Assembly: GCF_016107555.1 (NCBI RefSeq)
Contig: NZ_JABASU010000008.1
Location: 41,497-105,496 of the forward strand
DNA length: 64,000 nucleotides
Origin: Psychrobacter celer
GTDB lineage: Bacteria; Pseudomonadota; Gammaproteobacteria; Pseudomonadales; Moraxellaceae
Reading direction: 5' to 3'
The position numbers and the translations under genes were made by a program. The notes below the pieces were generated by a model. It saw only the letters and a list, made by a program, of their open reading frames with translations, did no database searches and was not told the origin of the DNA. Shown here one piece after another: positions 1 to 9,097 of the stretch (its first letter is position 1; every line of letters starts with the position of its first letter).

Positions 1-15
1 CCCAAAAAAGCCCAT

Positions 16-21
16 TATAAT
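16..21 (+). promoter_or_regulatory. -10 element of probable lptFG promoter
   Basis: A consensus TATAAT lies 77 bases before the lptF start codon. The matching -35 box would fall outside the window, so only half of the promoter can be seen. It may equally serve an unseen gene arrangement to the left. Confidence 0.35.
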
Positions 22-97
22 AGTCATATAAGCGCCACGCCTGAGCCAGCGCTCTATCATACAGCACGCGCATACCAACTGTTTAAGAGTCCCTATT

Positions 98-1438
98 GTG
101 ATATTACGCCGCTACATGACCCAACAAGTTGCCTCGACCACCGCTTTGGTGTTGGGGTTTTTAGTGGTGATGATGCTCGGTGGGCGCTTGATTCGTTACT
201 TTGGGATAGCCGCTGAAGGTCGCTTAGACATCAGTTTGTTATTTACCATTATCGGCTACAATCTGCCGTACTTTTTAGAGCTTATCTTGCCATTGGCGTT
301 TTTTATTGCGCTGATGCTGGTATTTGGCCGTCTATATGTCGATCAAGAAATGGCAGTCATCAATGCCAGCGGTGTGTCGCGTGGTAAGCTGGCACGCTTG
401 ATGACGCCATTTATCCTCGCGCTGTTTGTCGGCGAGGCGGCTTTGTCTATCGTTGGTAAGCCGTGGGGGGTGCGCTCATCTGAGGCGGTGTGGCAACAGC
501 AAGCCTTGACCAGTGCCTTTGATTTGATTCGCCCAAAAGAGTTTATCAGTAATGGTAATTATCATCTGTATGTCGGCAGTCTGAGCGAGGACAAAAAGCA
601 GCTGCAAGATGTGATATTGATTCAATCAGAAAAACCAGAAAAAGGCAGTCAGCCCAAAAACGCGGCGGCCAATACAGCAAAAAATGAGCGTGATCAAAGC
701 GCCGCGGTCTCTGTCGATAATCGCATCGACCCCAAAACCGCTGAGCAGTTGGATATTCCAGAACTGCCAAAGACACTCGTCAATCATGATATCAGCAAAG
801 ACACCATCACCTTAGCCAAACGTGCCGAGCAGGTCGATACAGGGAGCCGCGGCGTGACGCAATTGGATTTGTTTCAAGGACGACGATACGAAGTCGGCGC
901 AGGGAGTCTAAAGTACAATCAAGTAGGCTTTGATCGCTACCGTATCAGCTTGACTGAGTCTGCCAAAGACGTCATCACCGAAGACAATATCGAAACCCAA
1001 GCCATCGGGCCGTTGTGGCAAGCGGCAACCGGTAGCGGCAGTACACAAGTGAGCACGGTCGAGGCCAAGCGCGCTGCGCAAGGTGAGCTCGGTTATCGTT
1101 TTGCGTTGCCTTGGCTGATGATTATCGCGCCGATGCTGGCGGTACCGCTGGCACAAGTGCGTCCCCGTCAAGGTCGCTGGTTGCGTTTGTTTCCCGCGAT
1201 TTTATTGTTTGTCAGCTGTGCACTGGGTATCATTTCGCTCAAAAATGCGGTGAGTAAAGGCAGCGTCAGCGTGTGGGCGTATGCGTGGCTAATCTTAGGG
1301 TTTATGGCGTTGGCGCTGTATATGAACTGGGGCAGCCGCGTGCAGCATCGCCTGCGCTTTCGCAAACCTCAGCAGCCGCAAACAGTGGCCGACAGTCGCG
1401 CCAATCCAAATGACAGCATGTCAGGAGGGCAATCGTAA
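98..1438 (+). CDS. lptF: LPS export ABC transporter permease LptF
   Basis: This is an inner-membrane permease of the LptB2FG complex, which extracts lipopolysaccharide from the inner membrane and feeds it to the LptC-A-D bridge. The YjgP/YjgQ layout is visible: membrane segments at about residues 15-35, 55-80 and 100-120, a large periplasmic beta-jellyroll region, then a C-terminal membrane bundle at about 325-410. The start is GTG, preceded by AAGAG. The protein is 446 residues, clearly longer than the roughly 366 of E. coli LptF. The excess is mainly a hydrophilic Lys/Asn/Asp-rich stretch at about residues 175-235 in the periplasmic domain. Its stop codon shares one base with the lptG start, so the pair is translationally coupled. 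Confidence 0.95.
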   Translation: MILRRYMTQQVASTTALVLGFLVVMMLGGRLIRYFGIAAEGRLDISLLFTIIGYNLPYFLELILPLAFFIALMLVFGRLYVDQEMAVINASGVSRGKLARLMTPFILALFVGEAALSIVGKPWGVRSSEAVWQQQALTSAFDLIRPKEFISNGNYHLYVGSLSEDKKQLQDVILIQSEKPEKGSQPKNAAANTAKNERDQSAAVSVDNRIDPKTAEQLDIPELPKTLVNHDISKDTITLAKRAEQVDTGSRGVTQLDLFQGRRYEVGAGSLKYNQVGFDRYRISLTESAKDVITEDNIETQAIGPLWQAATGSGSTQVSTVEAKRAAQGELGYRFALPWLMIIAPMLAVPLAQVRPRQGRWLRLFPAILLFVSCALGIISLKNAVSKGSVSVWAYAWLILGFMALALYMNWGSRVQHRLRFRKPQQPQTVADSRANPNDSMSGGQS

Positions 1439-2646
1439 TGCGCTCCTTATTTGCCAAAACCCCAAGCGCCGAGCCACTGGCCCAAAAACCCGGTCAACTA
1501 AAAGTGCTCGGCCGCTATGTCAGACGCAATGCGTTGCTTGCTATCATCGGGGCCGTTGTCGGTCTATGGGCCTTGCAGCTTATTTTTTCTTACTTATCCG
1601 AGCTTGATTCGCTCGATGATAGCTATACGATGAGTGAGGCGATTAAGTATATCTTTTATCGCTCGCCTTACTTTTTAGAGCAATTTATTCCGACAGGGGC
1701 GCTACTTGGGGCGGTCGTAGGTTTGGGGCTGCTGGCCAACAAAAGCGAGCTGGTCGTCATGCGTGCCGCTGGCGTCAGTATCTATCGCATCGTCGGTTGG
1801 GTGCTACAACCCGCTCTGATTTTTGTGCTGCTTGCCTTAGCGATCAATCAGTTTGTCTTGCCACATTCCAATCAGTTGGCAAAAGACATCAATGATGAAG
1901 ACAGCCGCTCGCTTGTGACCTCGGTACGCGGCTACTGGACGGTGCAGCCACGCTTTGAAAATGCACAAGATGGCAGTACAAAGCCTGCTGGCAGCGATAT
2001 TTTATATATCGACTATGCCGACGTACAAGGCAACATCGGTGAGGTGAAGCGCTGGCATTTGGACAATGATGGCAACTTGCAAACCGCTATTCATGCCAAA
2101 GATGGGCAATATGTCGGTCGGCAAGCTCTGGATAGCAGCAGCGGCACGCCGAGCGGACAGTATCGTTACGAGTGGCAACTCAATGACATGACCACGCTTA
2201 GTATCAACCAAGGCTTTGAGAGTAGGCAAGCTGTATTCGCCTCCGATACGCTCAGTTTGCCATTTGCCCCAGAGTCGGTGTATCTACTGACGCGTAAGGC
2301 AGAGGATTTGTCTCTGACGCAACTATATGAGCATCGTCAGTTTATGCGAGGGCAGGGCAATCGCTCTTTAGAGCATGAGCTGGCATTTTGGCAAAAGCTG
2401 CTGTCGCCGCTATCGATTTTATCGCTGGTGATCGTTGCTTGCTCATTTGTCTTTGGCTCGCTGCGTACGCACAGCTTGGGTCTGCGTATCGTCGTCGCGC
2501 TACTCTTTGGTTTGCTATTTAGCTATGTGCAAGATTTGGTCGGCTTTATCTCATTAGCGACAGGATTTTCGCCATTATTGATGGTGCTATTACCGATACT
2601 TGGTAGCGCCGCCTTGGGTTTTTATCTGATAAAACGGCAGATGTAA
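1438..2646 (+). CDS. lptG: LPS export ABC transporter permease LptG
   Basis: Second permease of the LptB2FG lipopolysaccharide extractor, partner of LptF just upstream. It has N-terminal membrane segments (about residues 28-50, 75-105, 118-140), a periplasmic domain, and three C-terminal membrane helices (about 318-400), ending in a basic tail. The ATG overlaps the lptF stop in a TAATG junction, and an AGGAGGG ribosome site lies inside the lptF end. It has 402 residues, about 40 more than E. coli LptG, again because of extra residues in the periplasmic region. A strong bidirectional terminator follows. The ATPase lptB is not in the window, as is usual. Confidence 0.95.
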   Translation: MRSLFAKTPSAEPLAQKPGQLKVLGRYVRRNALLAIIGAVVGLWALQLIFSYLSELDSLDDSYTMSEAIKYIFYRSPYFLEQFIPTGALLGAVVGLGLLANKSELVVMRAAGVSIYRIVGWVLQPALIFVLLALAINQFVLPHSNQLAKDINDEDSRSLVTSVRGYWTVQPRFENAQDGSTKPAGSDILYIDYADVQGNIGEVKRWHLDNDGNLQTAIHAKDGQYVGRQALDSSSGTPSGQYRYEWQLNDMTTLSINQGFESRQAVFASDTLSLPFAPESVYLLTRKAEDLSLTQLYEHRQFMRGQGNRSLEHELAFWQKLLSPLSILSLVIVACSFVFGSLRTHSLGLRIVVALLFGLLFSYVQDLVGFISLATGFSPLLMVLLPILGSAALGFYLIKRQM

Positions 2647-2702
2647 GACCATGTGGTAGGTGGTATGCCATCTTTAATGCCCTAAGCAAGAGAATAAAAA
2701 AC

Positions 2703-2742
2703 AAAAATCCCGCTAACATGCTGATGTGTTGGCGGGATTTTT
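2703..2742. terminator. Bidirectional terminator between lptG and the methyltransferase
   Basis: A 16-bp stem with a single G-U position (2703-2718 with 2727-2742) and an 8-base loop is flanked by A-run and T-run, so it can end transcription in both directions. It sits between convergent genes. Confidence 0.9.
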
Positions 2743-2770
2743 GTTTGTGCAGCTTTTAAGTTACTGAAGC

Positions 2771-3391
2771 TTATTCTTTGGTCGCCATAGTAATGGTATA
2801 GGTTTTGCCCTGTTTGACCTTTTCGCTATTACCAAACACTTCGGTAAACGAGCGCTTCATAAACTGGCGCAAACCATTGATGGTCACCACATAAAACCGC
2901 CCGCCTTGACGCATGCGCGCATAGGCATCGAGGAAGTATAGATAGTGCTGCTCTTTGCCGACTTTGGCTGGCAAGTTTGACATCACAAGGCTAAAGTCTT
3001 TGTCCGCTGCCACATGATTGAAGCCGTTTGATAAATGTACATCGACATTTTTTAGACCGTTTTGCACGCAGTTACGGCGCGCATATTCTACCGCCATAAA
3101 GTCTTTATCAATAAGTGTATGCTGACCGTTCGGGCACTCACGCGCTGCCGTCATGCCGAGCACGCCATAGCCGCAGCCTAAATCGATCGAATCATCATCC
3201 GCCCGAAAATCCACATAATCGAGCAGCATTAGGCTACCGTCATCGAGCTTTTGTGGTGAAAAAATACCCCAAGTGGTCGAAAAATCAAACGGTTTACCCA
3301 GTACCTCTTGGCGAAAATGAATGTCTTCGCGCCAGTGTTCAGCATTTTTTAGCAGGTCGGCAGGGGGACGGTGGTTTGTAGAGTGGCTCAT
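2771..3391 (-). CDS. Class I SAM-dependent methyltransferase, RsmC-like small MTS domain
   Basis: The 206-residue protein has the SAM-binding motif DLGCGYGVLG at about residue 70, an acidic residue after the next strand (DKD, about 96), and a C-terminal half matching the MTS domain of rRNA guanine-N2 methyltransferases. RsmC-type enzymes carry an N-P-P-[FYI] motif that positions the target base. Here the position reads SNLPAK (about residue 139), so the first Pro is Leu. RsmC itself is about twice as long, so this resembles the single-domain YbxB-type relatives. The substrate is probably rRNA but is not provable from sequence. It converges on lptG and is monocistronic. Confidence 0.8.
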   Translation of the reverse strand: MSHSTNHRPPADLLKNAEHWREDIHFRQEVLGKPFDFSTTWGIFSPQKLDDGSLMLLDYVDFRADDDSIDLGCGYGVLGMTAARECPNGQHTLIDKDFMAVEYARRNCVQNGLKNVDVHLSNGFNHVAADKDFSLVMSNLPAKVGKEQHYLYFLDAYARMRQGGRFYVVTINGLRQFMKRSFTEVFGNSEKVKQGKTYTITMATKE

Positions 3392-3594
3392 GGGATTCTC
3401 GGATAGTAGATAGGTAAAAGGTTAATAAGCTATGGCAGGTATTGTAGCGAGAAAAGGGTCAGTTTGCAGCTAGGCATTGATAGAGCAGATTCTATACTTT
3501 ACCGCCTCTATCTCAGATTGTGCTCTGCATATCAAATCTACAATCTCGCTTTCACCACATAAGTATAGGTTTGAGTCATTGAAATTTTTTAATA

Positions 3595-3933
3595 TTACTT
3601 CCCCAAACTCTTCTTCAGTAAATAATCAAACACAAACGGGCCAAATGGCAAAAATGAGCCGAGCACGCCAGCCGGCATGGCCCATAGCGGCAGCTTTATT
3701 TTGCTGGCTGTGAGCAGCAGCATCAGGATATAAGCGATAAATAGTGCGCCATGTGTCATACCGATATATGTCACCGCCTCAGAAATGCCGAGCATATATT
3801 TTAGTGGCATAGCGATACCAAGCAATAATAAAAAAGACGTGCCTTCTAAATAACCCGTTATGGTCAAGTTTTTGAGGGCAGCATGCTGCCCTTTGGTGAG
3901 CGTAGGCTGCAAAGATGGCTGAGCTTGCGACAC
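3595..3933 (-). CDS. DUF3817 family small membrane protein
   Basis: A 112-residue protein with three hydrophobic segments (about 30-50, 57-80 and 85-105) and the pattern EGTSFLLLLGIAMPLKY near the first helix, typical of the DUF3817 family (YdzA-like). The function of that family is not established. The start is GTG with a good GAGGAA ribosome site 6 bases upstream; no ATG is available at a sensible position. It follows xerD on the same strand by about 58 bases and could be cotranscribed with it. Confidence 0.75.
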   Translation of the reverse strand: MSQAQPSLQPTLTKGQHAALKNLTITGYLEGTSFLLLLGIAMPLKYMLGISEAVTYIGMTHGALFIAYILMLLLTASKIKLPLWAMPAGVLGSFLPFGPFVFDYLLKKSLGK

Positions 3934-3991
3934 GTTATATTCCTCTTATAATCTTCAATAAATAGTCAGTTTTTATGTTGACCGTTCAATA

Positions 3992-4930
3992 TTAGCCGCG
4001 TGGATGATGTTCGGCATGCAATTTTTGCAGTCTCGCTGTCGCCACATGCGTATAAATCTGTGTGGTAGACAAATCACTATGTCCAAGCAATAGCTGTACG
4101 CTGCGCAAGTCAGCACCGTGGTTGAGTAGGTGGGTGGCAAAGGCGTGACGTAAGGTATGCGGTGATAGTTCCTTATCAATACTAGCTACTTTGGCGTAAC
4201 GCTTGATAAGATACCAAAAGTTTTGCCGCGTCATATAGCCGCCTTGCGCCGTCAAAAACACTGCTTGGCAATTGCCTGACTTGAGATGTGCAATCAGATC
4301 GCCACGCCCGTAAGAAAGATAGTCCTCTAGCGCATCGCTTGCATATTCACCAAGGGGCACCAGTCGGGTTTTATTGCCTTTACCTGTGATTTGTAGCCAG
4401 CCTGCGTTTAGATTGACTTGCTCAAGCGATAAATTAATCAGCTCACTGACGCGCAGGCCGCAGGCATAGAGCACCTCTAACATGGCCTTGTCCCGTAGGC
4501 CAAGTGCGGTGCTGGTATCAGGTGCGGCAAGGAGATTATCGACATCAGCCTCGGCCAAATCCTTTGGTAACGGACGTCCAAGCTTTGGGCTTTTGATACG
4601 CTCGCAGGGATTGTCTTCGCGCAGATTGCTGGCTATCATCCATAGATAGAACTGGCGCAGGCTTGAGAGCATACGCGCTTGGGTGCGTGGGGTTTTACCA
4701 TCTTGGGCAAGCAGCGAAAGGCAGTGCAGCACATCATCAGGCTGCCAGCGGGTCAGGGCGAGTGGGTTGGTCAACTCACAAGAACGCAAGTCGCGCACAT
4801 AAGCATTACGGGTACGCGTTGCCAAACCACGTGCTAGCATGGCTTGGCGAAACTCGGTGATATAGGCAGGCTCGTCATCGACAGCCAATGCTTTGGGTTG
4901 GCGCTGTTGTACGGCACGGTCACGGCTCAT
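3992..4930 (-). CDS. xerD: Site-specific tyrosine recombinase XerD
   Basis: This recombinase resolves chromosome dimers at dif together with XerC and FtsK. The N-terminal SAM-like DNA-binding domain spans about residues 22-110. The catalytic domain shows Arg in ACGLRVSEL, Lys in GKGNKTRLVPL, HTLRHAFATHLL (His and Arg), and LGHSDLSTTQIYTHV with the nucleophilic Tyr. Length (312) fits XerD/XerC (about 298) with a short polar N-terminal extension. Assignment to XerD rather than XerC rests on overall similarity of the catalytic half to XerD and is less certain than the family. tusA lies 29 bases upstream on the same strand. Confidence 0.9.
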   Translation of the reverse strand: MSRDRAVQQRQPKALAVDDEPAYITEFRQAMLARGLATRTRNAYVRDLRSCELTNPLALTRWQPDDVLHCLSLLAQDGKTPRTQARMLSSLRQFYLWMIASNLREDNPCERIKSPKLGRPLPKDLAEADVDNLLAAPDTSTALGLRDKAMLEVLYACGLRVSELINLSLEQVNLNAGWLQITGKGNKTRLVPLGEYASDALEDYLSYGRGDLIAHLKSGNCQAVFLTAQGGYMTRQNFWYLIKRYAKVASIDKELSPHTLRHAFATHLLNHGADLRSVQLLLGHSDLSTTQIYTHVATARLQKLHAEHHPRG

Positions 4931-4959
4931 AGGATGCTCGGATATAGGTCAGATATAAG

Positions 4960-5286
4960 TTAACCACTTTTTTTCTTCACCACATAACGATATAGCGTCA
5001 CGCTTGCTGGCGTGGTGTCATCGCCATCAATAGTGATTTCATCGGGATCAGCGTCTAGGTTGATGTTTTCTGCCAGTGTTTCTTGAGTCATCAGCTCATG
5101 ACCCAGATGACGACAGAAATTTGGAATGTCGCGGGTGGTAGCAGGGTCAGTGGCCAGTATCTCAATCACCTCACCGCTATCTGCTTTTCGGATGACTCGG
5201 TGCAGCATCATCACAGGCTCAGGACAGATCAGCCCTTGCGTATCTAGGTGATGGTCAATGTCAGTATTTGGTATTGAAGTGGTCAT
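4960..5286 (-). CDS. tusA: TusA-family sulfur carrier protein
   Basis: TusA carries persulfide sulfur from IscS toward tRNA 2-thiolation (mnm5s2U) and other sulfur pathways. The hallmark CPEPV motif sits in GLICPEPVMML at about residues 18-28, with the persulfide-accepting Cys near residue 20. DPATTRDIPNFC follows, as in the family. At 108 residues it is longer than E. coli TusA (81), owing to a C-terminal acidic segment before VTLYRYVVKKKSG. It is a small cytoplasmic protein, upstream of xerD and probably transcribed with it. Confidence 0.9.
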   Translation of the reverse strand: MTTSIPNTDIDHHLDTQGLICPEPVMMLHRVIRKADSGEVIEILATDPATTRDIPNFCRHLGHELMTQETLAENINLDADPDEITIDGDDTTPASVTLYRYVVKKKSG

Positions 5287-5343
5287 AGTTATTATCGTAA
5301 AGCTAAGTAGGTAGGTTAAAGAATGGATCGTTTGTTTAATCGC

Positions 5344-5853
5344 TTACTGAGGTGTACTGTCTAGATCGTCTACGGCTGCTGTCTCTTTGTCAGTGTTTGC
5401 CACGTCTAAGAAGTTAAAAAAGCGCTTGAAACTGACTTTAAACAAAAACGCCACACCCACCCAGCAAGACAGTCCTAGCCAAGCCGTATCAGCAAATAAC
5501 AAACCGCCGAGTAGCACGATGCTTGAGACGCCGATGGTCATGATTACCATTGATGCTTGGTTTAGGCGATAACGATAAATAATAAAGGCATCATAAAGGC
5601 TGACAGGAATGGTCAGCGCCACCAAGGCATAAGGCAGGTTATAAAATAACTGATAAAGCAGCTGACTGTCATGAAAGGCCTTGATGCTAGCGATGGTACC
5701 AAAGACCACAAAAGCAAAAATGGCCGCATAAATCAGATAAATCGCCAGCTGGTTGGCTCGCTGCGCGCCTCTAATACGAGCAATAGCAAGCGGCGCAAAA
5801 CCATGTCGCGACTTATTAGATACAGGTTGGTTTAAAGCGGTGGTCATAATCAT
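5344..5853 (-). CDS. Predicted four-helix inner-membrane protein, function unknown
   Basis: I do not recognise a family. The 169-residue product has four hydrophobic segments at about residues 35-57, 67-88, 98-118 and 122-142, a basic N-terminus and an acidic C-terminal tail (DKETAAVDDLDS). No catalytic motif stands out. Two ATG codons compete at the start (5853 and 5847) and neither has a strong ribosome site. It lies between tusA (57-base gap) and ruvX (107-base gap), all on the minus strand. Confidence 0.65.
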   Translation of the reverse strand: MIMTTALNQPVSNKSRHGFAPLAIARIRGAQRANQLAIYLIYAAIFAFVVFGTIASIKAFHDSQLLYQLFYNLPYALVALTIPVSLYDAFIIYRYRLNQASMVIMTIGVSSIVLLGGLLFADTAWLGLSCWVGVAFLFKVSFKRFFNFLDVANTDKETAAVDDLDSTPQ

Positions 5854-5960
5854 CAGTCGTATATATTGGTTTAGAGGATGGGCGTGGCAATATCTAAGCG
5901 TTAAATACTAGCCGTCCGCTTGTGCGCGACTACCTGCGCGTCACTGCTTGAGGACACGCC

Positions 5961-6542
5961 CTAGTCAGGCTTGATCGCATCGATAGCCAAGCTGCTATTT
6001 GGATCGGCAAAATACGTCGACATCAAAATACACGCAGAGATATCATCAATCGGGTCGCGCTCGTTTTGGATCCAGCCATTCTCCCACGCGATTTCACGCG
6101 CTGCTACCGACGTCAGACGCTCATCACACAGCGTCACAGTCACTGGTAGACGCTGCTCCATGACTCTATGCGCCAGCCGCCGCGCAAATTTGTGCGCCCG
6201 TTTAGAGAGCATGGAGCTGCTACCGTCCATATTTAGTGGTAAGCCGACCACCACCTTTGCCACGCCCCATACTTTTATGATACCCAGTAAGTTGTCCCAG
6301 TCAGGTTGACCATTGTTCATCGCCAAGATATCAAAGGCGCGTGCGGTTTGGGTCAAGCTATTACCGAGTGCCATGCCCATTTTTTTGACACCATAATCTA
6401 GCGCCAAAATAAGATGCGGCTTTATTTCTGGCTCAGAGTCGCTAAGACCGTTGATGTTAGACTCATTACTGTTAATGCTATTTATATCAAAATCATGATC
6501 TGCAGCTTCTTTGCTATCTACCATAAAAGTACTATCCACCAT
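5961..6542 (-). CDS. ruvX: YqgF/RuvX family pre-16S rRNA processing nuclease
   Basis: YqgF proteins have an RNase H-like fold and act in maturation of the 16S rRNA 5' end; the Holliday-junction-resolvase name is historical. The conserved start of the fold is ILALDYGVKKMGMALGN with the catalytic Asp at about residue 49. VVVGLPLNMDGS and the later CDERLTSVAA and DDISACIL segments are also present. The usual length is about 138 residues. This one has 193 because of a roughly 42-residue Asp/Asn/Ser-rich N-terminal extension. ATG at 6542 has AAGGAT upstream; a second ATG six codons in is possible. It sits 50 bases downstream of yqgE, the usual partner. Confidence 0.9.
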   Translation of the reverse strand: MVDSTFMVDSKEAADHDFDINSINSNESNINGLSDSEPEIKPHLILALDYGVKKMGMALGNSLTQTARAFDILAMNNGQPDWDNLLGIIKVWGVAKVVVGLPLNMDGSSSMLSKRAHKFARRLAHRVMEQRLPVTVTLCDERLTSVAAREIAWENGWIQNERDPIDDISACILMSTYFADPNSSLAIDAIKPD

Positions 6543-6592
6543 AGTGACGGCTATCCTTTATTTTTTTATCTGTATTCATAGAGCATATGCTA

Positions 6593-7156
6593 TTAAGCAT
6601 GACCGATGTCACTGCTAAGATAGTCAAAGTTGACGCCGATTTTGTCAGCAGCGATCTGCCAGCGCTCCGCAAACGGGGTATCAAACAACAAGTTGAGATC
6701 CGCTGGACACACCAGCCAGTCACCACTTGCAAGCTCACGCTCTAACTGGTCTTTGCCCCAGCTGGCATGCCCCAAGCACAGATGATAGTGACCAACGCCT
6801 TGGCCTGCGGCGATACGCTTGAGGATATCTTGGCTGGTGGTGATACAGACATTCTCTGAAATAGCAAACGACGATGCCCACTCCGGCTGGCCAGTATGCA
6901 GCACAAAACCGACCTCAGGATACATCGGCCCGCCTTCTAAGGCCACGTCTTCCATCACTTGCGAGTCGGTCACTTCGATGCTCAGATCCTCTAATAGCTT
7001 GCCCACGCGCGACTGCTCTAAGGGACGATTGACCATCAGACCAAGCGCGCCATGTGCATCATGACGACAGATATAAATCAGCGCCTGCTCAAACCGTGGG
7101 TCTGGCAGCTCTGGTGCCGCGATTAAGAAATGATGGGTCAAATTGGCTTTAGACAT
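6593..7156 (-). CDS. yqgE: YqgE/AlgH family protein (DUF179)
   Basis: The 187-residue protein matches the YqgE/AlgH family: [40 protein letters not shown] in the first quarter (given here as the span of residues 8-47), [13 protein letters not shown], and the closing [20 protein letters not shown] block. The biochemical role is unknown; in Pseudomonas AlgH affects alginate expression. The consistent neighbour in gamma-proteobacteria is yqgF/ruvX, found immediately downstream here, which supports both calls. Confidence 0.9.
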   Translation of the reverse strand: MSKANLTHHFLIAAPELPDPRFEQALIYICRHDAHGALGLMVNRPLEQSRVGKLLEDLSIEVTDSQVMEDVALEGGPMYPEVGFVLHTGQPEWASSFAISENVCITTSQDILKRIAAGQGVGHYHLCLGHASWGKDQLERELASGDWLVCPADLNLLFDTPFAERWQIAADKIGVNFDYLSSDIGHA

Positions 7157-7417
7157 AGAAGCAACTGCAACCTAATAATAAAATCAACAATAAAAAGATA
7201 AAGACATTACTACATTAAAAACACAACCACACCGGCAAGAGAAGATTATATGGCGATGATGACCAAAAAAATCAACCAAAGCAAATATTTAGCAGCGGTT
7301 TGATTTTAGTAATCTCGCTCTCAATGGTTTTTTAGCCCTGCGCTCGCTGTTTTAAAATAGGCTAACGATATCCCCCTATGCAGAGCAGAGAGGGCACTGT
7401 GCAGGATAGCAAACGCC

Positions 7418-9097
7418 TTATTTGACATCCGTTAGTAAGCTACGAGCGTGATCACGAGTGACCTCCGTGATGGTCACGCCGCCCGACATGCGTGCCAGCT
7501 CATCGACTTGCGCGTTATCTGTCAAGATGACCAGCTCACTTTCGGTTTGCTCGTCATGATGTTTTTGTACCAAGATATGTTGGTGCGCTTGCGCGGCGAC
7601 CTGTGCTTGGTGCGTGATGGCCAGTAGCTGCTGAGTCTGCCCCAGTTTACGCAGGAGCTCACCGACCACCTGCGCGGTGCCGCCACTGATACCGACATCG
7701 ACCTCGTCAAAGACCAACATAGGCTTAGCGGCATCATTGTCCGCATTGGTGGCTTGTAGCACTTGCATCACCAGTGCCATCCGCGACAGCTCCCCGCCTG
7801 AAGCGATTTTATGCAGCGGCTGCATGGGCATACCGACATTGGCGCTAAACAACAAATCGATGTCATGACAACCTTGCGCATTATATTGGCTTGGGTCGGG
7901 TTTTTTGGTAAAGACAAACTTACAGCGCGCATTGGGTAGCGCTAGTGGCTGCAGCTGCTGGACCAGTTGTTTGCTGATATGTGGTGCGGCTTTTTCGCGT
8001 GCTTTTTGGAGTTTGGTGGCCAGCAGCAGATATTGCTGCCACGCTTGCTCGATTTGCGCGGCCATGGCATCACTACTTGGTTCGTTTTCTAATTGTTCTA
8101 ATTGCGCTTGCCAGTGGTTGGCTTCCTCAATCAAATCAACGGCGGGTAAGCCGTGCTTGCGCGAGAGGCGATGACCGAGGCTGATGAGATTGTCTAAGGT
8201 TTGCAAGCGCTCAGGGTCGGGCAGTTGTTGTTCGGCATAATCTGATAGTAATCCTGTGACTTCGGTGATTTGCTGCTGAGCCAGATGTAGCTGCTCTGAG
8301 GCTTGCTCAAACGTCTGACTGACTCCCAGTTGATTATCACACAGCTTGATCGCTTGTCCAAGCAGGGTCATGACGTCTGGCTCATCGGTATCGTTGTCGA
8401 GCAAATGCAGGCCATGACTGGCTTCCATCATCAAAGCTTCAATATTAGACAGCTCTTCGTGCTCCGCTTCGATGTCGGTATAATCAACAGCGAGGAGCGG
8501 CTCGATGTCTGCCAGCTGGCTTTGTAACAGCTGGATACGGTCATGGCGCAGCGCTTCGCGGCTGGCAATCTCATCAGCGCGGCGTTTTAGCTGCTGATAG
8601 TGTTGATAGCTGCTCGCGGTTTGCGCAGCCAGTGTGGTGGTTTGTGCCATGGCATCCAACCACTGCACCACAAACTGCGGCTTTAGTAGTGCTTGCTGGG
8701 CGTGCTGGCTATGAATATTGACCAACAGTGTACCGAGGCTCTTTAGCTCAGCTAAGCTGACGGGCGTACCATTTAACCAAGCCTTTGAGCGCCCTGTTTG
8801 GCTAAGCTGGCGACGAATCAACACATCTGGCTCATCTAAGGCGCGATCATGCTCAGCAAACCACTCTGCGACAAGTGCATTGTTTACCACATCAAACTGA
8901 GCATAGATATCGGCATGTGCCGCCCCATGTCTGATCATGGCGCTGTCGGCTCGCTCACCTGCACACAACGACAGCGCATCGAGCAGCAGCGACTTACCGG
9001 CACCTGTCTCACCGGTGATGACGTTAAAGCCTTCCGCCATACTCAGCTCATGCTGAGCGATCAATGCAAACTGATGTAAAGTGAGTGATACTAGCAT
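7418..9097 (-). CDS. recN: DNA repair protein RecN
   Basis: RecN is an SMC-like ATPase that acts early in double-strand-break repair. The Walker A GETGAGKSLLLDA is at about residue 30, followed by a long coiled-coil middle (about 160-370). The ABC signature SGGELSRMALVMQ and Walker B MLVFDEVDVGISGG are at about 430-470, with the H-loop AITHQAQVAAQ after that. It has 559 residues, as expected. The frame opens at a TTG, but ATG at 9097 directly follows, with GAGAGG upstream, and is preferred. No E. coli-type LexA box (CTGT-N8-ACAG) is visible upstream, in line with reports that Moraxellaceae lack canonical LexA control. Confidence 0.97.
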   Translation of the reverse strand: MLVSLTLHQFALIAQHELSMAEGFNVITGETGAGKSLLLDALSLCAGERADSAMIRHGAAHADIYAQFDVVNNALVAEWFAEHDRALDEPDVLIRRQLSQTGRSKAWLNGTPVSLAELKSLGTLLVNIHSQHAQQALLKPQFVVQWLDAMAQTTTLAAQTASSYQHYQQLKRRADEIASREALRHDRIQLLQSQLADIEPLLAVDYTDIEAEHEELSNIEALMMEASHGLHLLDNDTDEPDVMTLLGQAIKLCDNQLGVSQTFEQASEQLHLAQQQITEVTGLLSDYAEQQLPDPERLQTLDNLISLGHRLSRKHGLPAVDLIEEANHWQAQLEQLENEPSSDAMAAQIEQAWQQYLLLATKLQKAREKAAPHISKQLVQQLQPLALPNARCKFVFTKKPDPSQYNAQGCHDIDLLFSANVGMPMQPLHKIASGGELSRMALVMQVLQATNADNDAAKPMLVFDEVDVGISGGTAQVVGELLRKLGQTQQLLAITHQAQVAAQAHQHILVQKHHDEQTESELVILTDNAQVDELARMSGGVTITEVTRDHARSLLTDVK

